From Oceanisphaera avium (GTDB lineage: Bacteria; Pseudomonadota; Gammaproteobacteria; Enterobacterales; Aeromonadaceae), in NCBI RefSeq assembly GCF_002157875.1, contig NZ_CP021376.1, positions 868,001 to 932,000 of the forward strand: a DNA stretch of 64,000 nucleotides, written 5' to 3'. The notes beneath the pieces are model-generated. The model did no database searches and was not told the origin of the DNA. It worked only from the letters and a program-made list of their open reading frames with translations. Made by a program: the position numbers and the translations under genes. Shown here piece by piece: positions 1 through 9,745 of this stretch; within the stretch, counting starts at the first letter, position 1, and each line of letters begins with the position of its first letter.

Positions 1-398
1 TCACAGCCATGGCGTTTGGCGATATGTTGCTAAAAGATGTACGAGACTTTAGAGAGCAACAACTGAAAAAGCTGGGGATGGAGGCGATATTTCCGCTATG
101 GGGACTCAATACGCATTTAATTCCTTATGACATGGTGAATGCAGGCGTGCGCGCCTTGATCACTTGCCTAGATAGTCAAAAAATAGCACCCCATGTTGCG
201 GGCTTAGAGCTAACACCCGCTCTGCTAAGCGCCTTGCCTAACGAGGTAGACCCCAGTGGTGAAAACGGTGAATATCATACTTTTGTGTTCGATGGCCCTA
301 TGTTTAAGTATCCTTTACTTGTCAAAGTAGGAGAAGTGATCACAAGAGAGCATTTGGTCTTTGCCGATCTCTTAATTGATAAAGCCTGCCCCCAATAA
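1..398 (+). CDS. Dph6/DUF71-type ATP pyrophosphatase, 3' part only
   Basis: The window opens inside this gene. The frame is open through the first bases, so the ATG at 9 is internal and about 130 C-terminal residues are visible. They match the C-terminal half of the Dph6/DUF71 family (adenine nucleotide alpha-hydrolase fold), notably GDMLLKDVRDFRE and the hallmark DPSGENGEYHTFVFDGP. In archaea and eukaryotes Dph6 amidates diphthine on EF2. Bacteria lack diphthamide, so the substrate of bacterial members is unknown. The N-terminal PP-loop would lie upstream of the window. The stop is TAA at 396-398. Confidence 0.8.
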   Translation, partial: TAMAFGDMLLKDVRDFREQQLKKLGMEAIFPLWGLNTHLIPYDMVNAGVRALITCLDSQKIAPHVAGLELTPALLSALPNEVDPSGENGEYHTFVFDGPMFKYPLLVKVGEVITREHLVFADLLIDKACPQ

Positions 399-517
399 AC
401 GTACGTCAATTTGCGACAGAGAGTTATTTTTATTGATCCGCTTGCGTTAATTAGCTGTTAAAGTAGCGTAACGTTACCCATTTATCTTAGTAATTAACTT
501 ACCTGCATAAGGCAATT

Positions 518-1450
518 ATGACAGCTGCAACTCAGCCTTCCTCCACACATCACGCTTGGCTGGTGCCCTTATTGTGCTTATTTTTAGGCGGCGCCTTACT
601 AGGATTATCGACCAACTTAGCCAAGCTGGCAGGGGAAATGACGCTTCAGCCATTGGCTTTTTTAACTTGGGCTATTGTCGGCGCTACCGGTATTTTATTC
701 GTGTTGGCGACCATTCGTGGTGTACTCCCTCCCGTTAATAAGCGCACGCTAGAATATTATACGGTGGCGGCACTAGTAGGAGTGGCTGGCTCAAACTTTA
801 TTTTCTTTTCGGCTGTGCCCCATGTGGGAGCCGGATTTGTAGCACTTATTATTTCCTTGCCTCCTTTGTTAACCTATGTCGGCGCGCTAGCGCTCGGGAT
901 GGAGCGCTTTAATATGCTGCGCGCACTCGGAGTGGTAGCCGCGCTAGCGGGTGCGGCGGTATTAGCGGTGAATAAGCTCAATGCCTCTAGTGCCGATAGT
1001 TTTTGGATTTTAGTCGCCCTATTAGGCCCTGTGCTTTTGGCTATAGGCAATATTTACCGCACGCTGCGCTGGCCACCTGGGGTATCTGCCGATGCGCTAG
1101 CGCCTGGCATGCTAATGGTGGCCGCATTAATGCTGTTATTATTGGGGCTATTAAGCGAATTACCACTAAGCCTACCTCGGCAAAAAACGGGGCCTTTAGT
1201 ATTAATTGCTTTGCAGTCAGTGGTATTTGCGGGTCAGTTTTTATTATTGTTTATTCTGCAAAAGACCGGAGGCCCGGTATTATTAAGCTTACTCGGGGCG
1301 GTCGGCGCCCTAGTCGGTGTACCCGTTGCTGTGCTGTTGCAAGGGGAAGCCCCGCCTGAGGGCTTATTACTTGGAGCCTTATTAATTGGCGTTGGCGTGG
1401 CTTTTGTGACCTTGGGTAAAGCAAAAACGCCGGCAAGCGGCGCTACTTAA
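518..1450 (+). CDS. EamA (DMT) family transporter
   Basis: A 310-residue inner-membrane protein with about ten hydrophobic segments arranged as two EamA halves (about residues 12-150 and 160-305), the usual layout of drug/metabolite transporters. The first half carries the typical FLTWAIVGATG and FSAVPHVGAGFVALI stretches; the second ends in LLGALLIGVGVAFVTLG. The ATG has AAGG five bases upstream. A 10-bp palindrome, GTAACGTTAC (468-477), sits in the promoter region and could be an operator. The substrate cannot be predicted. Its stop lies 13 nt from the convergent methyltransferase gene, with no clear terminator between them. Confidence 0.85.
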   Translation: MTAATQPSSTHHAWLVPLLCLFLGGALLGLSTNLAKLAGEMTLQPLAFLTWAIVGATGILFVLATIRGVLPPVNKRTLEYYTVAALVGVAGSNFIFFSAVPHVGAGFVALIISLPPLLTYVGALALGMERFNMLRALGVVAALAGAAVLAVNKLNASSADSFWILVALLGPVLLAIGNIYRTLRWPPGVSADALAPGMLMVAALMLLLLGLLSELPLSLPRQKTGPLVLIALQSVVFAGQFLLLFILQKTGGPVLLSLLGAVGALVGVPVAVLLQGEAPPEGLLLGALLIGVGVAFVTLGKAKTPASGAT

Positions 1451-1463
1451 AGGGGAGGAGTGA

Positions 1464-2231
1464 TTAAATAAGCGTGGCTTTAGCATATCCAATTTCACCG
1501 GCGCGCGCGTGCAACTCTTCTCCCACTAAACGCCAATGAAAGATACGGGGCTCATGGCTATCATCCCCATCTAGCGTCAACATTAAGCGGTGGCCACATA
1601 AGTCGGTGGCGATCACTTCAATAGACTGATCATTTAGCCATGCCTTAGCGTTAAGACGTTGAAATTTTTGGCTTAGTAGCACTTTATAATGGTGCTGTTC
1701 TTTGGTTTTCCATTGCCACACACCTGCCACATTGCCCGGCACCACCCATTTATAAATATGAGAGCCTGCAGCGTAGCTGCGATCATCTGGCTCCCACTCT
1801 CCCATATCAAAAGAATTAGATACGATACGGGTACCGGGTTTGAGCTCAGTTAACAATCTGGGTCTGAGTAATAAATTAATACTTTGTAACAAATATAAGG
1901 TCACGACGGTCGCTTGACTGATATCGGCATTAAAGAAGTCATCTTCAATAAATTCAACCAGATGATCCATACTCATGGAAGCGGCAAACTCGCGTGCCTC
2001 ATCTAAACGCAGTGGGTCCATATCAATGCCCACGCCGCGGGTTTCTCGCCCCATAGCTGCCGAAACTAAAATGCGACCATCACCTGAGCCTAAGTCATAG
2101 AGCAAATCTTGCCCAGTTACGCCAGCCAAATCGAGCATACTCTCAACGATAACTTCATCAGAGGGCACAAAAGGCACATTAAGATCAGAATTAAAATCAA
2201 CGCCATCACCCAGAACAAATTCGCTAAACAA
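1464..2231 (-). CDS. class I SAM-dependent methyltransferase
   Basis: A 255-residue cytosolic protein. Residues around 27-60 read VESMLDLAGVTGQDLLYDLGSGDGRI. This is the SAM-binding motif I (DLGSGDG) of a family of small bacterial methyltransferases that also includes Dot1-like proteins, and VGIDMDPLRL supplies the acidic residue after beta-2. The C-terminal third has no recognised motif. The start is a TTG with AGGAGT six bases upstream; no ATG fits better. The gene stands alone, convergent with the EamA transporter. The substrate is unknown. Confidence 0.75.
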   Translation of the reverse strand: MFSEFVLGDGVDFNSDLNVPFVPSDEVIVESMLDLAGVTGQDLLYDLGSGDGRILVSAAMGRETRGVGIDMDPLRLDEAREFAASMSMDHLVEFIEDDFFNADISQATVVTLYLLQSINLLLRPRLLTELKPGTRIVSNSFDMGEWEPDDRSYAAGSHIYKWVVPGNVAGVWQWKTKEQHHYKVLLSQKFQRLNAKAWLNDQSIEVIATDLCGHRLMLTLDGDDSHEPRIFHWRLVGEELHARAGEIGYAKATLI

Positions 2232-2362
2232 GCTCGACTCCTAATATCACTGGACAAAGTCGGTAGAAAACCGACAAGCGTTTATATTAACACACTCGCC
2301 TCTCTTTGATTAATGTGTCAGCGCAAGCTTAGCGCTACTTTTAAGAGGCATATTTTGTTAGC

Positions 2363-2414
2363 AAAAAAAAGTGAGCCAATTAAAGAGCGTATAAAGGCTC
2401 TTAAATTAGCTCAC
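2363..2414 (-). terminator. Rho-independent terminator of the first chemoreceptor gene
   Basis: On the minus strand an 18-nt stem (2397-2414 with 2371-2388, a few mismatches) with an 8-nt loop is followed by eight Ts (2363-2370). It lies 34 nt past the stop of the chemoreceptor gene at 2448. Confidence 0.85.
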
Positions 2415-2447
2415 TCTAGAATATTATTGACGGGTTAAAGTAAGAGA

Positions 2448-4382
2448 TTACACCTTAAATTGCGTGACTAAAGCGCGCAGTTGGTCGGCACGCCCTTGCA
2501 ATAACTGTATCGCTTCCAATTGCTGCTGCGCATTTTGATAAATACTAGCAGCACTGTCTGAAATAGCATGGGCCGACTCATTAATGTGCTCCGCTACCGC
2601 ACCTTGTTCTTCGGTGGCTGCCGCTACTTGCTGATTGCCTGAGCTAATGGCTTCAAACTTTTGCTGAATATTCATTAGCGCTGCTGCTGACTGCTCGGTG
2701 TTACTCGCCACTTGCTGACTACTCACAGTGCCTTGGTGAATCGCATGAGTGGATTGCTGAGCCGTTTGCTGCAATTGACTAATTTGCTCGCGAATTTCAA
2801 GCGTTGAGGCTTGAGTACGCTGGGCAAGACTGCGTACTTCATCGGCCACTACCGCAAAGCCACGACCTTGCTCACCGGCACGCGCCGCTTCAATCGCCGC
2901 ATTAAGCGCAAGCAAGTTAGTTTGTTCTGAAATATCATTAATCACTTCGACCACGGAATTAATCGCCGCCGCTTGACTTGCAAAGTCGGTAATAGTTTTT
3001 TCAATATCCGCCATCACGCCGTTAAGCTCTTGCATGGTTCTTGAGGTCAGTGCCATATTGTCATTGGTATTATTGGTATCGGCTACTGCCGACTCGGTAT
3101 CATTGGCGTTACGATGGGCAATGCCTGAGACTTCAGTAATAGTTTGGCCCATCTCAGTAATGGCGGTCGCCACTTGATCGGTTTGGCCGCGCTGCTGTTC
3201 GGTGGAGACAAAGGTCTCGTTGGCTAATTGTGCTAACTGTTCAATCCCCGCTTTCATGGCAGTTTCTGTTTGTTGGATTTCCGCCACTAACTCGCGAATT
3301 TTACCAATAATGGCATTAAAGCCTTTTGCTAAATGGCCTAATTCATTATTGCCGCTGTCATCTAAGCGGGTAGTTAAATCCCCGCCATGGCCCGACATAC
3401 TTAATAAATCATCACCGACGCGGCGAATCAACTTACTAAGAGAGTTAGCAAAGAGTACCGTTAAGCCGATAAACAATAGCGTTAGTAATACACTCACCCA
3501 AACGGAAGTAGAAATAACATGATTAATAGCGCCACTAATTTCTTTAGTTGGCAATACCGCCACTAAGGTTAAGTCGGTATCACGCACATCTTGAATAGCA
3601 ATATACACATCTTCATTTTGTAACTGACCCTGCCCTAGCGAAAAGCCGGGCTTATGCTGTGCTAATAAAGAATTAACATCGCTATAATTACTTAATTCTT
3701 TAACGTGTTTACCGACCAGCGACAAGTCAGGATGCACAGCTAATACGCCATTTGAATCTACTAAAAATAAATAACCCTGCTCACCGAGCTTATAATCGCC
3801 AACTAGACGCGCAACGGCAGAAACATCATACCCCAGACCGGCCGCGCCCACGGCTTGGCCATCAATAGACACTCGGGTATTAACAAATAACGTTAATCGA
3901 CCGTCTCTTTCATCAGGATCAATAGAGAGTGCTTGTTGCTCACCGCTTTTTAGAAAACCATAATACCAAGCGTCATGCGGGTCAGAAGTCGTAATGGTTT
4001 TAAAAGCACCAGCATCCGTATAATAGGTATTACTCCATCCTGATACCCAAAACAAAGTAGAAGCCCCGGTGTTTTGACGCTGGTTTTTAAAGTAATCCAT
4101 CACCGGCGCATGTTGTTCACTGTCGCTCTCCCCCTCTTTCATCCATTGGTGGATTAAACCGTTACTGGCCATGTCTTGCGATAAAATAATAGCGGGCATT
4201 AACTCGGCACGCACTTGCTCAGACACTAAACCTACGCTGCTGGGTAAGTACTCTTGCTCGGTTTGACCATAATACAAACTAGAAAACTGCTTCACACTGA
4301 TAAAGGTTGAAACCAGCGTTAATAGCACTAGCGCAAGCGTCACAAAGGCAATTAATACCGTTCTTAACTGTAAATTTCTCAT
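2448..4382 (-). CDS. methyl-accepting chemotaxis protein with periplasmic Cache-type sensor
   Basis: A 644-residue transmembrane chemoreceptor. TM1 is about residues 8-30, followed by a periplasmic sensor of about 250 residues that resembles a double Cache domain. TM2 is about 286-313, followed by HAMP (about 314-366) and the signalling coiled coil (370-644). The hairpin tip around 483-520 contains [20 protein letters not shown], the CheA/CheW contact region. There is no C-terminal CheR-binding pentapeptide; the protein ends TQFKV. The start ATG has GGAG seven bases upstream. It is paralogous to the next gene, nearly identical from TM2 on but diverged in the sensor. The ligand is unknown. Confidence 0.93.
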   Translation of the reverse strand: MRNLQLRTVLIAFVTLALVLLTLVSTFISVKQFSSLYYGQTEQEYLPSSVGLVSEQVRAELMPAIILSQDMASNGLIHQWMKEGESDSEQHAPVMDYFKNQRQNTGASTLFWVSGWSNTYYTDAGAFKTITTSDPHDAWYYGFLKSGEQQALSIDPDERDGRLTLFVNTRVSIDGQAVGAAGLGYDVSAVARLVGDYKLGEQGYLFLVDSNGVLAVHPDLSLVGKHVKELSNYSDVNSLLAQHKPGFSLGQGQLQNEDVYIAIQDVRDTDLTLVAVLPTKEISGAINHVISTSVWVSVLLTLLFIGLTVLFANSLSKLIRRVGDDLLSMSGHGGDLTTRLDDSGNNELGHLAKGFNAIIGKIRELVAEIQQTETAMKAGIEQLAQLANETFVSTEQQRGQTDQVATAITEMGQTITEVSGIAHRNANDTESAVADTNNTNDNMALTSRTMQELNGVMADIEKTITDFASQAAAINSVVEVINDISEQTNLLALNAAIEAARAGEQGRGFAVVADEVRSLAQRTQASTLEIREQISQLQQTAQQSTHAIHQGTVSSQQVASNTEQSAAALMNIQQKFEAISSGNQQVAAATEEQGAVAEHINESAHAISDSAASIYQNAQQQLEAIQLLQGRADQLRALVTQFKV

Positions 4383-4523
4383 AGATGCTCCGAGCCTGCT
4401 GCGTATGAGATGGCTATTGGTTGTTTTATAAAAACAATGAAAAAACGCTCACTTTAATATTCATCTTATATTCACATTGAAATGAATCTATTATGTGGCT
4501 GACCCCTTAATTCTTAGCGCTGC

Positions 4524-4550
4524 TTATCATATAGAAAAATATCAACTTCA
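4524..4550 (-). promoter_or_regulatory. weak FliA (sigma-28)-like promoter candidate
   Basis: On the minus strand TGAAGTTG, 11 nt, TATGATAA. Against the sigma-28 consensus TAAAGTTT-N11-GCCGATAA the first element matches at six of eight positions and the second at five of eight, with exact spacing. It lies about 142 nt before the start codon. The much better FliA site of the paralogous chemoreceptor is at nearly the same distance (146 nt), which is the main reason to list it. Confidence 0.35.
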
Positions 4551-4610
4551 CTACGCGCTAGATCATGATTTTAATAAAGCGTACTCAATCATTGATACTT
4601 ATTTTTAATA

Positions 4611-4667
4611 TAAAATAAGGGAGCAAGTATAAGAGACGTGATTGACATGCTATTAACTTACTCCCTT
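4611..4667 (-). terminator. probable terminator of the second chemoreceptor gene
   Basis: On the minus strand GGGAGTAAG... pairs with ...CTTGCTCCC with a long, partly paired loop, followed by TTATTTT. It lies just past the stop at 4691. Confidence 0.55.
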
Positions 4668-4690
4668 TTACCTTTGCTTAATGGCGATAA

Positions 4691-6625
4691 CTACACTTTA
4701 AATTGCGCGACTAAGCCTCGTAAGTGTTGAGCGCGCTGTTGTAGCTCCTGAATCGCCAGCAGTTGTTGCTCGGCATTTTGGTAAATGCTCGCCGCACTGT
4801 CCGATATCAAGTACGCCGACTCATTAATGTGCTCGGCCACGGCACCTTGTTCTTCAGTCGCTGCCGCTACTTGGTGGTTGCCTGAGCTTATCGCTTCAAA
4901 TTTTTGTTGAATACTCAACAGTGCCGCTGCCGATTGCTCGGTATTATCTGCCACTTGCTGACTACTGATAGTGCCTTGCTGAATGGCTTTCGTCGATTGT
5001 TGGGCGGTGTGTTGTAGTTGGTTAATTTGCTCACGAATTTCAAGCGTTGAGGCTTGAGTTCGCTGGGCAAGGCTTCGCACTTCATCGGCGACCACCGCAA
5101 AGCCACGACCTTGCTCACCGGCACGCGCCGCTTCAATCGCCGCATTAAGCGCTAATAAGTTAGTTTGCTCAGAGATATCGTTAATGACTTCAACGACGGA
5201 GTTAATGGCTGCTGCTTGATGGGCAAAGTCGGTAATGGTGTGCTCAATATCTGCCATCACCCCGTTAAGCTCTTGCATGGTACGCGAGGTTAGCGCCATG
5301 TTGTCGTTGGTATTATTGGTATCTGCTACTGCCGACTCGGTATCATTAGCATTACGATGGGCAATGCCCGAGACTTCGGTGATGGTCTGACCCATCTCAG
5401 TAATGGCGGTCGCCACCTGATCCGTTTGCCCGCGCTGTAAATCAGTAGAAGCAAAGGTGTCATTAGCAAGCTGTGCTAATTGCTCAATACTGGTTTTCAT
5501 CGCGGTTTCAGTTTGCTGAATTTCTGCCACTAACTCGCGAATTTTACCAATAATGGCATTAAAGCCCTTGGCCAAGTGACCTAATTCATTATCATGGCGC
5601 TCATCTAGGCGCGTAGTTAAATCTCCGCCCTGACCAGACATACTCAATAAATCATCACCAACACGGCGAATAGACTTACTTAAGGAGTTTGCAAATAACA
5701 CAGTGAGTCCAATAAAGAGCAGCGTTAATAACACACTCACCCATACCGACGAGGAAATCACTTTATTAATTGCACTACTCGTTTCTGCTGTGGGGAGTAC
5801 CGCGATCAGAGTTAAACCGGTATCGCGAATATCTTGGGCTGCAATATAAACGCTCTTATCGTCAACCGTATCGCGATCAAAGCTAAAACCGCCTTGGTGT
5901 TGCTTTAGCAAGCGATTAGCAGGCGCTAGCGTGTCAAGCTCGGAGACCTTTTTACGTGTGACATTGATATCAGGATGAACAATCACCTGTCCGTCTTGAT
6001 CCACTAAGTACAAATAGCCATTTTTTCCTAGCTTGTAGTTAGACACTATCTCTACTACAGAGGAAACGTCATAGCCTAAGCCTGCCACTCCCATAGGCTT
6101 ACCATCAAGAGTGACTAAAGTATTTACAAACAGCATTAATTTTCCAGATTGTTCATCGGGATCGATTTGTAGTACTTGATCCACGCCACTCTCTAGAAAA
6201 CTGTAAAACCAGCCATCTAGGGGATCGTTGGGAGAAATACGCTTAAAGACTTCACCGTTACGATAGTTAGTATTCGTTTGCCCAGACACCCAAAATAAAG
6301 TGGAGGCGTTAGCATTAACTTGTTGTTGTTTAAAGTAGCGACGCACTTGAGCGTCTTGCTCACTGGCATCTTCACCGTCTCTCATCCAATCCAGTAATAA
6401 TGGATTGTGCGCCATGTCTTTAGATAAAATAACAGCCGGCATCAGCTCAGCACGTACTTTCTCGGCCACTTGCCCCACGCTGGTGGGCAAAAACTCTTGC
6501 TCAGTTTGTTTGTAATACAAATTTGAGAATTGGTTAATATTGATGAGTGTCGACACTAAGGTCAGTAACATGAGTGTTAGAGTGACAAACGCAATAAGAA
6601 CGGTACGTAACTTAAATTTTTGCAT
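4691..6625 (-). CDS. methyl-accepting chemotaxis protein, paralog of the preceding receptor
   Basis: A 644-residue chemoreceptor with the same layout as its neighbour: TM1, Cache-type periplasmic sensor, TM2, HAMP, signalling coiled coil, ending AQFKV. The frame is open upstream to 6688. The start at 6625 is chosen because it gives [13 protein letters not shown], which aligns with the neighbour's [13 protein letters not shown], and because GGAG lies six bases upstream. From TM2 to the C-terminus the two proteins are almost the same, whereas the sensors share only scattered blocks (WVSG, DPDE, GLGYDVS). This suggests duplication followed by divergence of ligand recognition. A near-consensus FliA promoter lies 146 nt upstream, which ties expression to the flagellar regulon. 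Confidence 0.93.
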   Translation of the reverse strand: MQKFKLRTVLIAFVTLTLMLLTLVSTLININQFSNLYYKQTEQEFLPTSVGQVAEKVRAELMPAVILSKDMAHNPLLLDWMRDGEDASEQDAQVRRYFKQQQVNANASTLFWVSGQTNTNYRNGEVFKRISPNDPLDGWFYSFLESGVDQVLQIDPDEQSGKLMLFVNTLVTLDGKPMGVAGLGYDVSSVVEIVSNYKLGKNGYLYLVDQDGQVIVHPDINVTRKKVSELDTLAPANRLLKQHQGGFSFDRDTVDDKSVYIAAQDIRDTGLTLIAVLPTAETSSAINKVISSSVWVSVLLTLLFIGLTVLFANSLSKSIRRVGDDLLSMSGQGGDLTTRLDERHDNELGHLAKGFNAIIGKIRELVAEIQQTETAMKTSIEQLAQLANDTFASTDLQRGQTDQVATAITEMGQTITEVSGIAHRNANDTESAVADTNNTNDNMALTSRTMQELNGVMADIEHTITDFAHQAAAINSVVEVINDISEQTNLLALNAAIEAARAGEQGRGFAVVADEVRSLAQRTQASTLEIREQINQLQHTAQQSTKAIQQGTISSQQVADNTEQSAAALLSIQQKFEAISSGNHQVAAATEEQGAVAEHINESAYLISDSAASIYQNAEQQLLAIQELQQRAQHLRGLVAQFKV

Positions 6626-7111
6626 GGCTTCTCCACCGGCCGATAAGTGTTCAGGGCAACAACAAAGTGCCTTGTTATGCATTAACACTCGCTATGATCC
6701 AAGCATCAGATAAAGCGAAATTGTTAAGACATTGATGATGTTGGCTATGTGAATGGCCATATCTGCTTTACTATCGGCAAGCTGCTGAAAAACTTAACCT
6801 AAGGTGTCTTTTAAATTACAGATTTATCTCCACCACGTGACTCCAGCAAAATGTGGAGAATAAACCAGCAAAAAAAGCACTCACCCCCCTCGTTAGACCA
6901 AGAGTCTTTGTCTTTCATCAATAAAAACGCATAGCTAATGCGCTATTATGCAGTGGTTTATGCTAAATAATCATTCAGTCTTTTGTGGTAAAAATCGCGC
7001 TCCTTGCTCGTGCAAGACAGAGCCGTTACTCTAGTTACGCCACGCAACTTCGCATTTACTCTGCGCTTCCTCTTAGGCACAGCACATATATGCGACCTGT
7101 AAGGATCTATT
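6626..7111. other. divergent intergenic region, chemoreceptor / P450
   Basis: These 486 bases hold the FliA promoter of the chemoreceptor (6771-6797) on the minus strand and, presumably, the P450 promoter on the plus strand, for which I cannot pick a convincing sigma-70 site. No small gene is apparent. Confidence 0.5.
6771..6797 (-). promoter_or_regulatory. FliA (sigma-28) flagellar-class promoter
   Basis: On the minus strand TTAAGTTT, exactly 11 nt, GCCGATAG. The consensus is TAAAGTTT-N11-GCCGATAA, so each element has one mismatch. It lies 146 nt upstream of the chemoreceptor start at 6625, in the right orientation. Chemoreceptor genes are classic FliA targets. Confidence 0.8.
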
Positions 7112-8266
7112 ATGACTGCTCACCAACCGACTTCTGAGTTATCTGGCTGCCCCGATGTGCGAAGCCAAACGGATCGCCAACGCGCACAGCAGCGCCTCAT
7201 TAAAAATGACGCTAACGATTGGGTCTTATTACATCACGCCGATGTATTGGCGGCAGCAAAAGACGACAAACGTTTTTCTAGCCAAGTCTCTCGTTTTCTC
7301 CAAGTGCCTAATGGACTTGATGGCGCTGAGCATACCCAGTTTCGAACGCTTATTGAGCGCTATTTAACCGCAGAGGCTATTACACCGTTTGTCGCGGACT
7401 TCGAGCGCATCGCCCAAGAATTAATGGTAAGCCTGCCTATGGATACTCCGATAGAGGCGGTAAGTGAAATAGGAGCAGTGTTTGCAGTGCGAGCACAAAG
7501 TGCATGGCTGGGCTGGCCCGCTAGTTTAGAGCCCGCGCTATTACAGTGGGTTAAAAATAATAATAACGCAGCCCAGCAGCAAGACCCGATATTGCTGCGA
7601 CAAGTCGCCGATGACTTCGATGATATTATTCGCTCTATTGTGCGTCCTCGGCGCGAGGCAGCACCCGGCAGTCCTTTATATAACGCCGACGATATTACCA
7701 GTCGCTTATGTCGAGAGCGCATCGATGGCCGCTTACTCAGCGAAGAAGAGCTGGTATCTATTTTGCGAAATTGGACTGGCGGCGATTTAGGCTCAATCGC
7801 ACTGTGTGTCGGCGTGATCATGGCTTTCCTAGCCCAGCACCCCGAACATGCGCAACGATTAGCACATGCTGATAATCAAGATGTTGAGCAAACGCTTGAT
7901 GAAATCATTCGCCTCGATAATCCCTTTGTGAGTAATAGACGCATCACAACTTGTCCCGTCACTGTGGGAGAGCACACCATTGCTCCTCACAGCCGAGTTT
8001 ACCTTAATTGGACATCTGCCAATCGGGACGAGTCTGTATTTGGTGTGGATCAATTTAAGCCAAGCGCGCATGCGCCCCATAATTTAGTATATGGTGCGGG
8101 TAAACATGTTTGTCCAGGCCGATTGCTGGCCACTTGGCAACTAAGGATCACCACTCAAGCATTATTAAAAGCTTGTAAAGATATTCGCTTAGCCCCTAAC
8201 TCGCCGCTGGTGCGTGAGCGTCCGCCTCTAGGAGGTTATAGTCATGTGTGGGTGTTACTAAGCTAG
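7112..8266 (+). CDS. cytochrome P450
   Basis: A 384-residue soluble P450. The heme-binding loop is VYGAGKHVCPGRLLA, with the proximal ligand Cys334. The ExxR motif of helix K is EIIR at 264-267, followed by NRR. The I-helix region reads NWTGGDLGSIAL: the acidic residue (Asp225) is present, but the usual Thr that helps O2 activation is replaced (D-L-G-S). The protein is slightly shorter than typical class I bacterial P450s. AAGG lies about eight bases before the ATG. There is no ferredoxin or reductase gene nearby, so redox partners must be encoded elsewhere. The substrate is unknown. Confidence 0.9.
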   Translation: MTAHQPTSELSGCPDVRSQTDRQRAQQRLIKNDANDWVLLHHADVLAAAKDDKRFSSQVSRFLQVPNGLDGAEHTQFRTLIERYLTAEAITPFVADFERIAQELMVSLPMDTPIEAVSEIGAVFAVRAQSAWLGWPASLEPALLQWVKNNNNAAQQQDPILLRQVADDFDDIIRSIVRPRREAAPGSPLYNADDITSRLCRERIDGRLLSEEELVSILRNWTGGDLGSIALCVGVIMAFLAQHPEHAQRLAHADNQDVEQTLDEIIRLDNPFVSNRRITTCPVTVGEHTIAPHSRVYLNWTSANRDESVFGVDQFKPSAHAPHNLVYGAGKHVCPGRLLATWQLRITTQALLKACKDIRLAPNSPLVRERPPLGGYSHVWVLLS

Positions 8267-8731
8267 CCTCTTTAAGCCGTCGTCATTGCTGGCGGCTTAT
8301 TATCTTCTGTTCACCTTTCTTATCTTGCTTATCGCTGTTGCTCTTTTTTATCTCTTAGCTCTTTAGCGAACCCTGCCTGCTAAGGCAACGGGGGCCGCGC
8401 CAAGCTGGCTATTTTTATAAAGTGACTGGTTTTTTAATAAAACACTAATCATTTCAAATTGTTGATAAAAATAATTTCTTAAAACATCAGTTTGTAAGGT
8501 CACTAGCTGCTAAGCCGACTTTAATGGTGTTTTTATTATGCCAAATGAGTAAAATGCGCGGCAACAGTAAAGTGAGCATCAGTGATTACGTCTTTTCCAC
8601 TCCTGAAATTCACTTGTACTGCGCAAATATTCAGTATTGAGCGCTTTGGGCGCAGGCTTTGGCCCGTGTTTTCATAAGCAACAGTCCTACTTTATTGTAT
8701 CTACGATAGAGACAAACTTAAGATATAAATT
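8267..8731 (+). other. intergenic region upstream of carbamate kinase
   Basis: This 465-base gap begins with a weak hairpin (8273-8279 with 8293-8299, TAAGCCG/CGGCTTA) followed by a T-rich stretch, possibly the P450 terminator. The remainder is AT-rich and presumably holds the arcC promoter. A partial FNR-like half site at 8462 is too weak to call, and no supported small gene is seen. Confidence 0.4.
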
Positions 8732-9649
8732 ATGTTAGTTGTAGCAGCTTTAGGTGGTAATGCCTTATTACAACGCGGTGAGCCTCTCACCGCCGATATT
8801 CAGCGTGAAAATGTAAAAGTAGCCGCCAAGGCACTCGCGCAAATTGTAAAAGCCGGTCATCAGCTAGTGATCACCCATGGCAACGGGCCTCAAGTAGGGC
8901 TGTTATCGTTGCAAGCCGAGGCGTATAACGCGGCTGAAAGCTATCCACTGGATGTATTAGGCGCACAAACCGCGGGTATGATTGGTTATTTAGTAGAGCA
9001 AGAGCTAGAAAATGCCCTTAACAACAACCGCCCTATTGCCTCTTTGTTAACTCAAGTAGTAGTGGATGCGAAAGATCCTGCTTTTTTAACTCCCACTAAA
9101 TTTATAGGTCCTGTATATAGCGAAGCAGAAGCCAAAGCACGGGCCGCTATCGCAGGCTGGGATATTGCAAAAGATGGTGACAAGTGGCGCCGTGTGGTGG
9201 CTTCCCCTACTCCTTTGGATATACCCGACTTAAGGGTGATTCAAATGCTAGTAGAAAAAAATGTAGTGGTAATTTGTAACGGCGGTGGGGGTATTCCTGT
9301 TATTCGAGGAGAAGATAATCGCCTGCAAGGGATAGAAGCCGTCATTGATAAAGATTTATCCAGCGCATTCTTAGCCAAGCAATTAGGCGCCGATGCCTTG
9401 CTGCTATTAACGGATGTTGAAGCCGTCTATCAGGGGTTTGGCACACCCGAGGCCGAGCCATTAAGTACGTTAACTGTCGCTGAAAGTCATGCCCTTAACT
9501 TGCCTGCCGGCTCCATGGGCCCCAAAATTACTGCCGCCTGTAATTTTGCTGAGTCTGGTGGCTTTAGTGCCATTGGTCGCTTATCCCAAGCGCTTGCGTT
9601 ATTAGCCGGCCAAGCGGGCACGCACATTTTAAATACGACGGCTGACTAA
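8732..9649 (+). CDS. arcC: carbamate kinase
   Basis: A 305-residue cytosolic enzyme of the amino acid kinase family that transfers phosphate between carbamoyl phosphate and ADP, giving ATP, NH3 and CO2. It starts MLVVAALGGNALLQRG, the family nucleotide/substrate-binding opening. It continues with THGNGPQVGLL, CNGGGGIPV and DKDLSSAFLAKQLGAD, and closes with GSMGPKITAA. Length and start agree with the family although the Shine-Dalgarno is poor. No arginine deiminase or ornithine carbamoyltransferase gene is adjacent. The agmatine genes at 45 kb do not make carbamoyl phosphate, so the substrate source is outside the window. Confidence 0.95.
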   Translation: MLVVAALGGNALLQRGEPLTADIQRENVKVAAKALAQIVKAGHQLVITHGNGPQVGLLSLQAEAYNAAESYPLDVLGAQTAGMIGYLVEQELENALNNNRPIASLLTQVVVDAKDPAFLTPTKFIGPVYSEAEAKARAAIAGWDIAKDGDKWRRVVASPTPLDIPDLRVIQMLVEKNVVVICNGGGGIPVIRGEDNRLQGIEAVIDKDLSSAFLAKQLGADALLLLTDVEAVYQGFGTPEAEPLSTLTVAESHALNLPAGSMGPKITAACNFAESGGFSAIGRLSQALALLAGQAGTHILNTTAD

Positions 9650-9675
9650 CAACATACACTAAGCTATGCAGTCTT

Positions 9676-9708
9676 AAGTAGGTGGTTTAATTATTAAGCC
9701 ATCTACTT
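9676..9708. terminator. bidirectional hairpin between convergent genes
   Basis: AAGTAGGTGGTTTA pairs with TAAGCCATCTACTT through a 5-nt loop, with two G-T pairs. It lies between the stops of arcC and the nitronate monooxygenase gene. The U-tract is weak on both sides. Confidence 0.5.
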
Positions 9709-9745
9709 ATTTGAGTGCTGCTCTAGCGCCACTTTGCTTCTGTTA

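Larger units (their letters stand above)
4383..4690. other. intergenic region between the two chemoreceptor genes
   Basis: This 308-base AT-rich gap holds the leader of the first chemoreceptor gene, a weak FliA-like promoter (4524-4550) and the terminator of the second chemoreceptor gene (4611-4667). I see no small gene in it. Confidence 0.6.

Noticed and set aside
8462..8475. FNR-like site (TTGATAAAAATAAT) upstream of arcC
   Set aside because: Only one half matches, and the distance to the start is about 260 nt.
8555..8641. 28-codon plus-strand frame upstream of arcC
   Set aside because: No ribosome site and no recognisable sequence pattern; likely chance.
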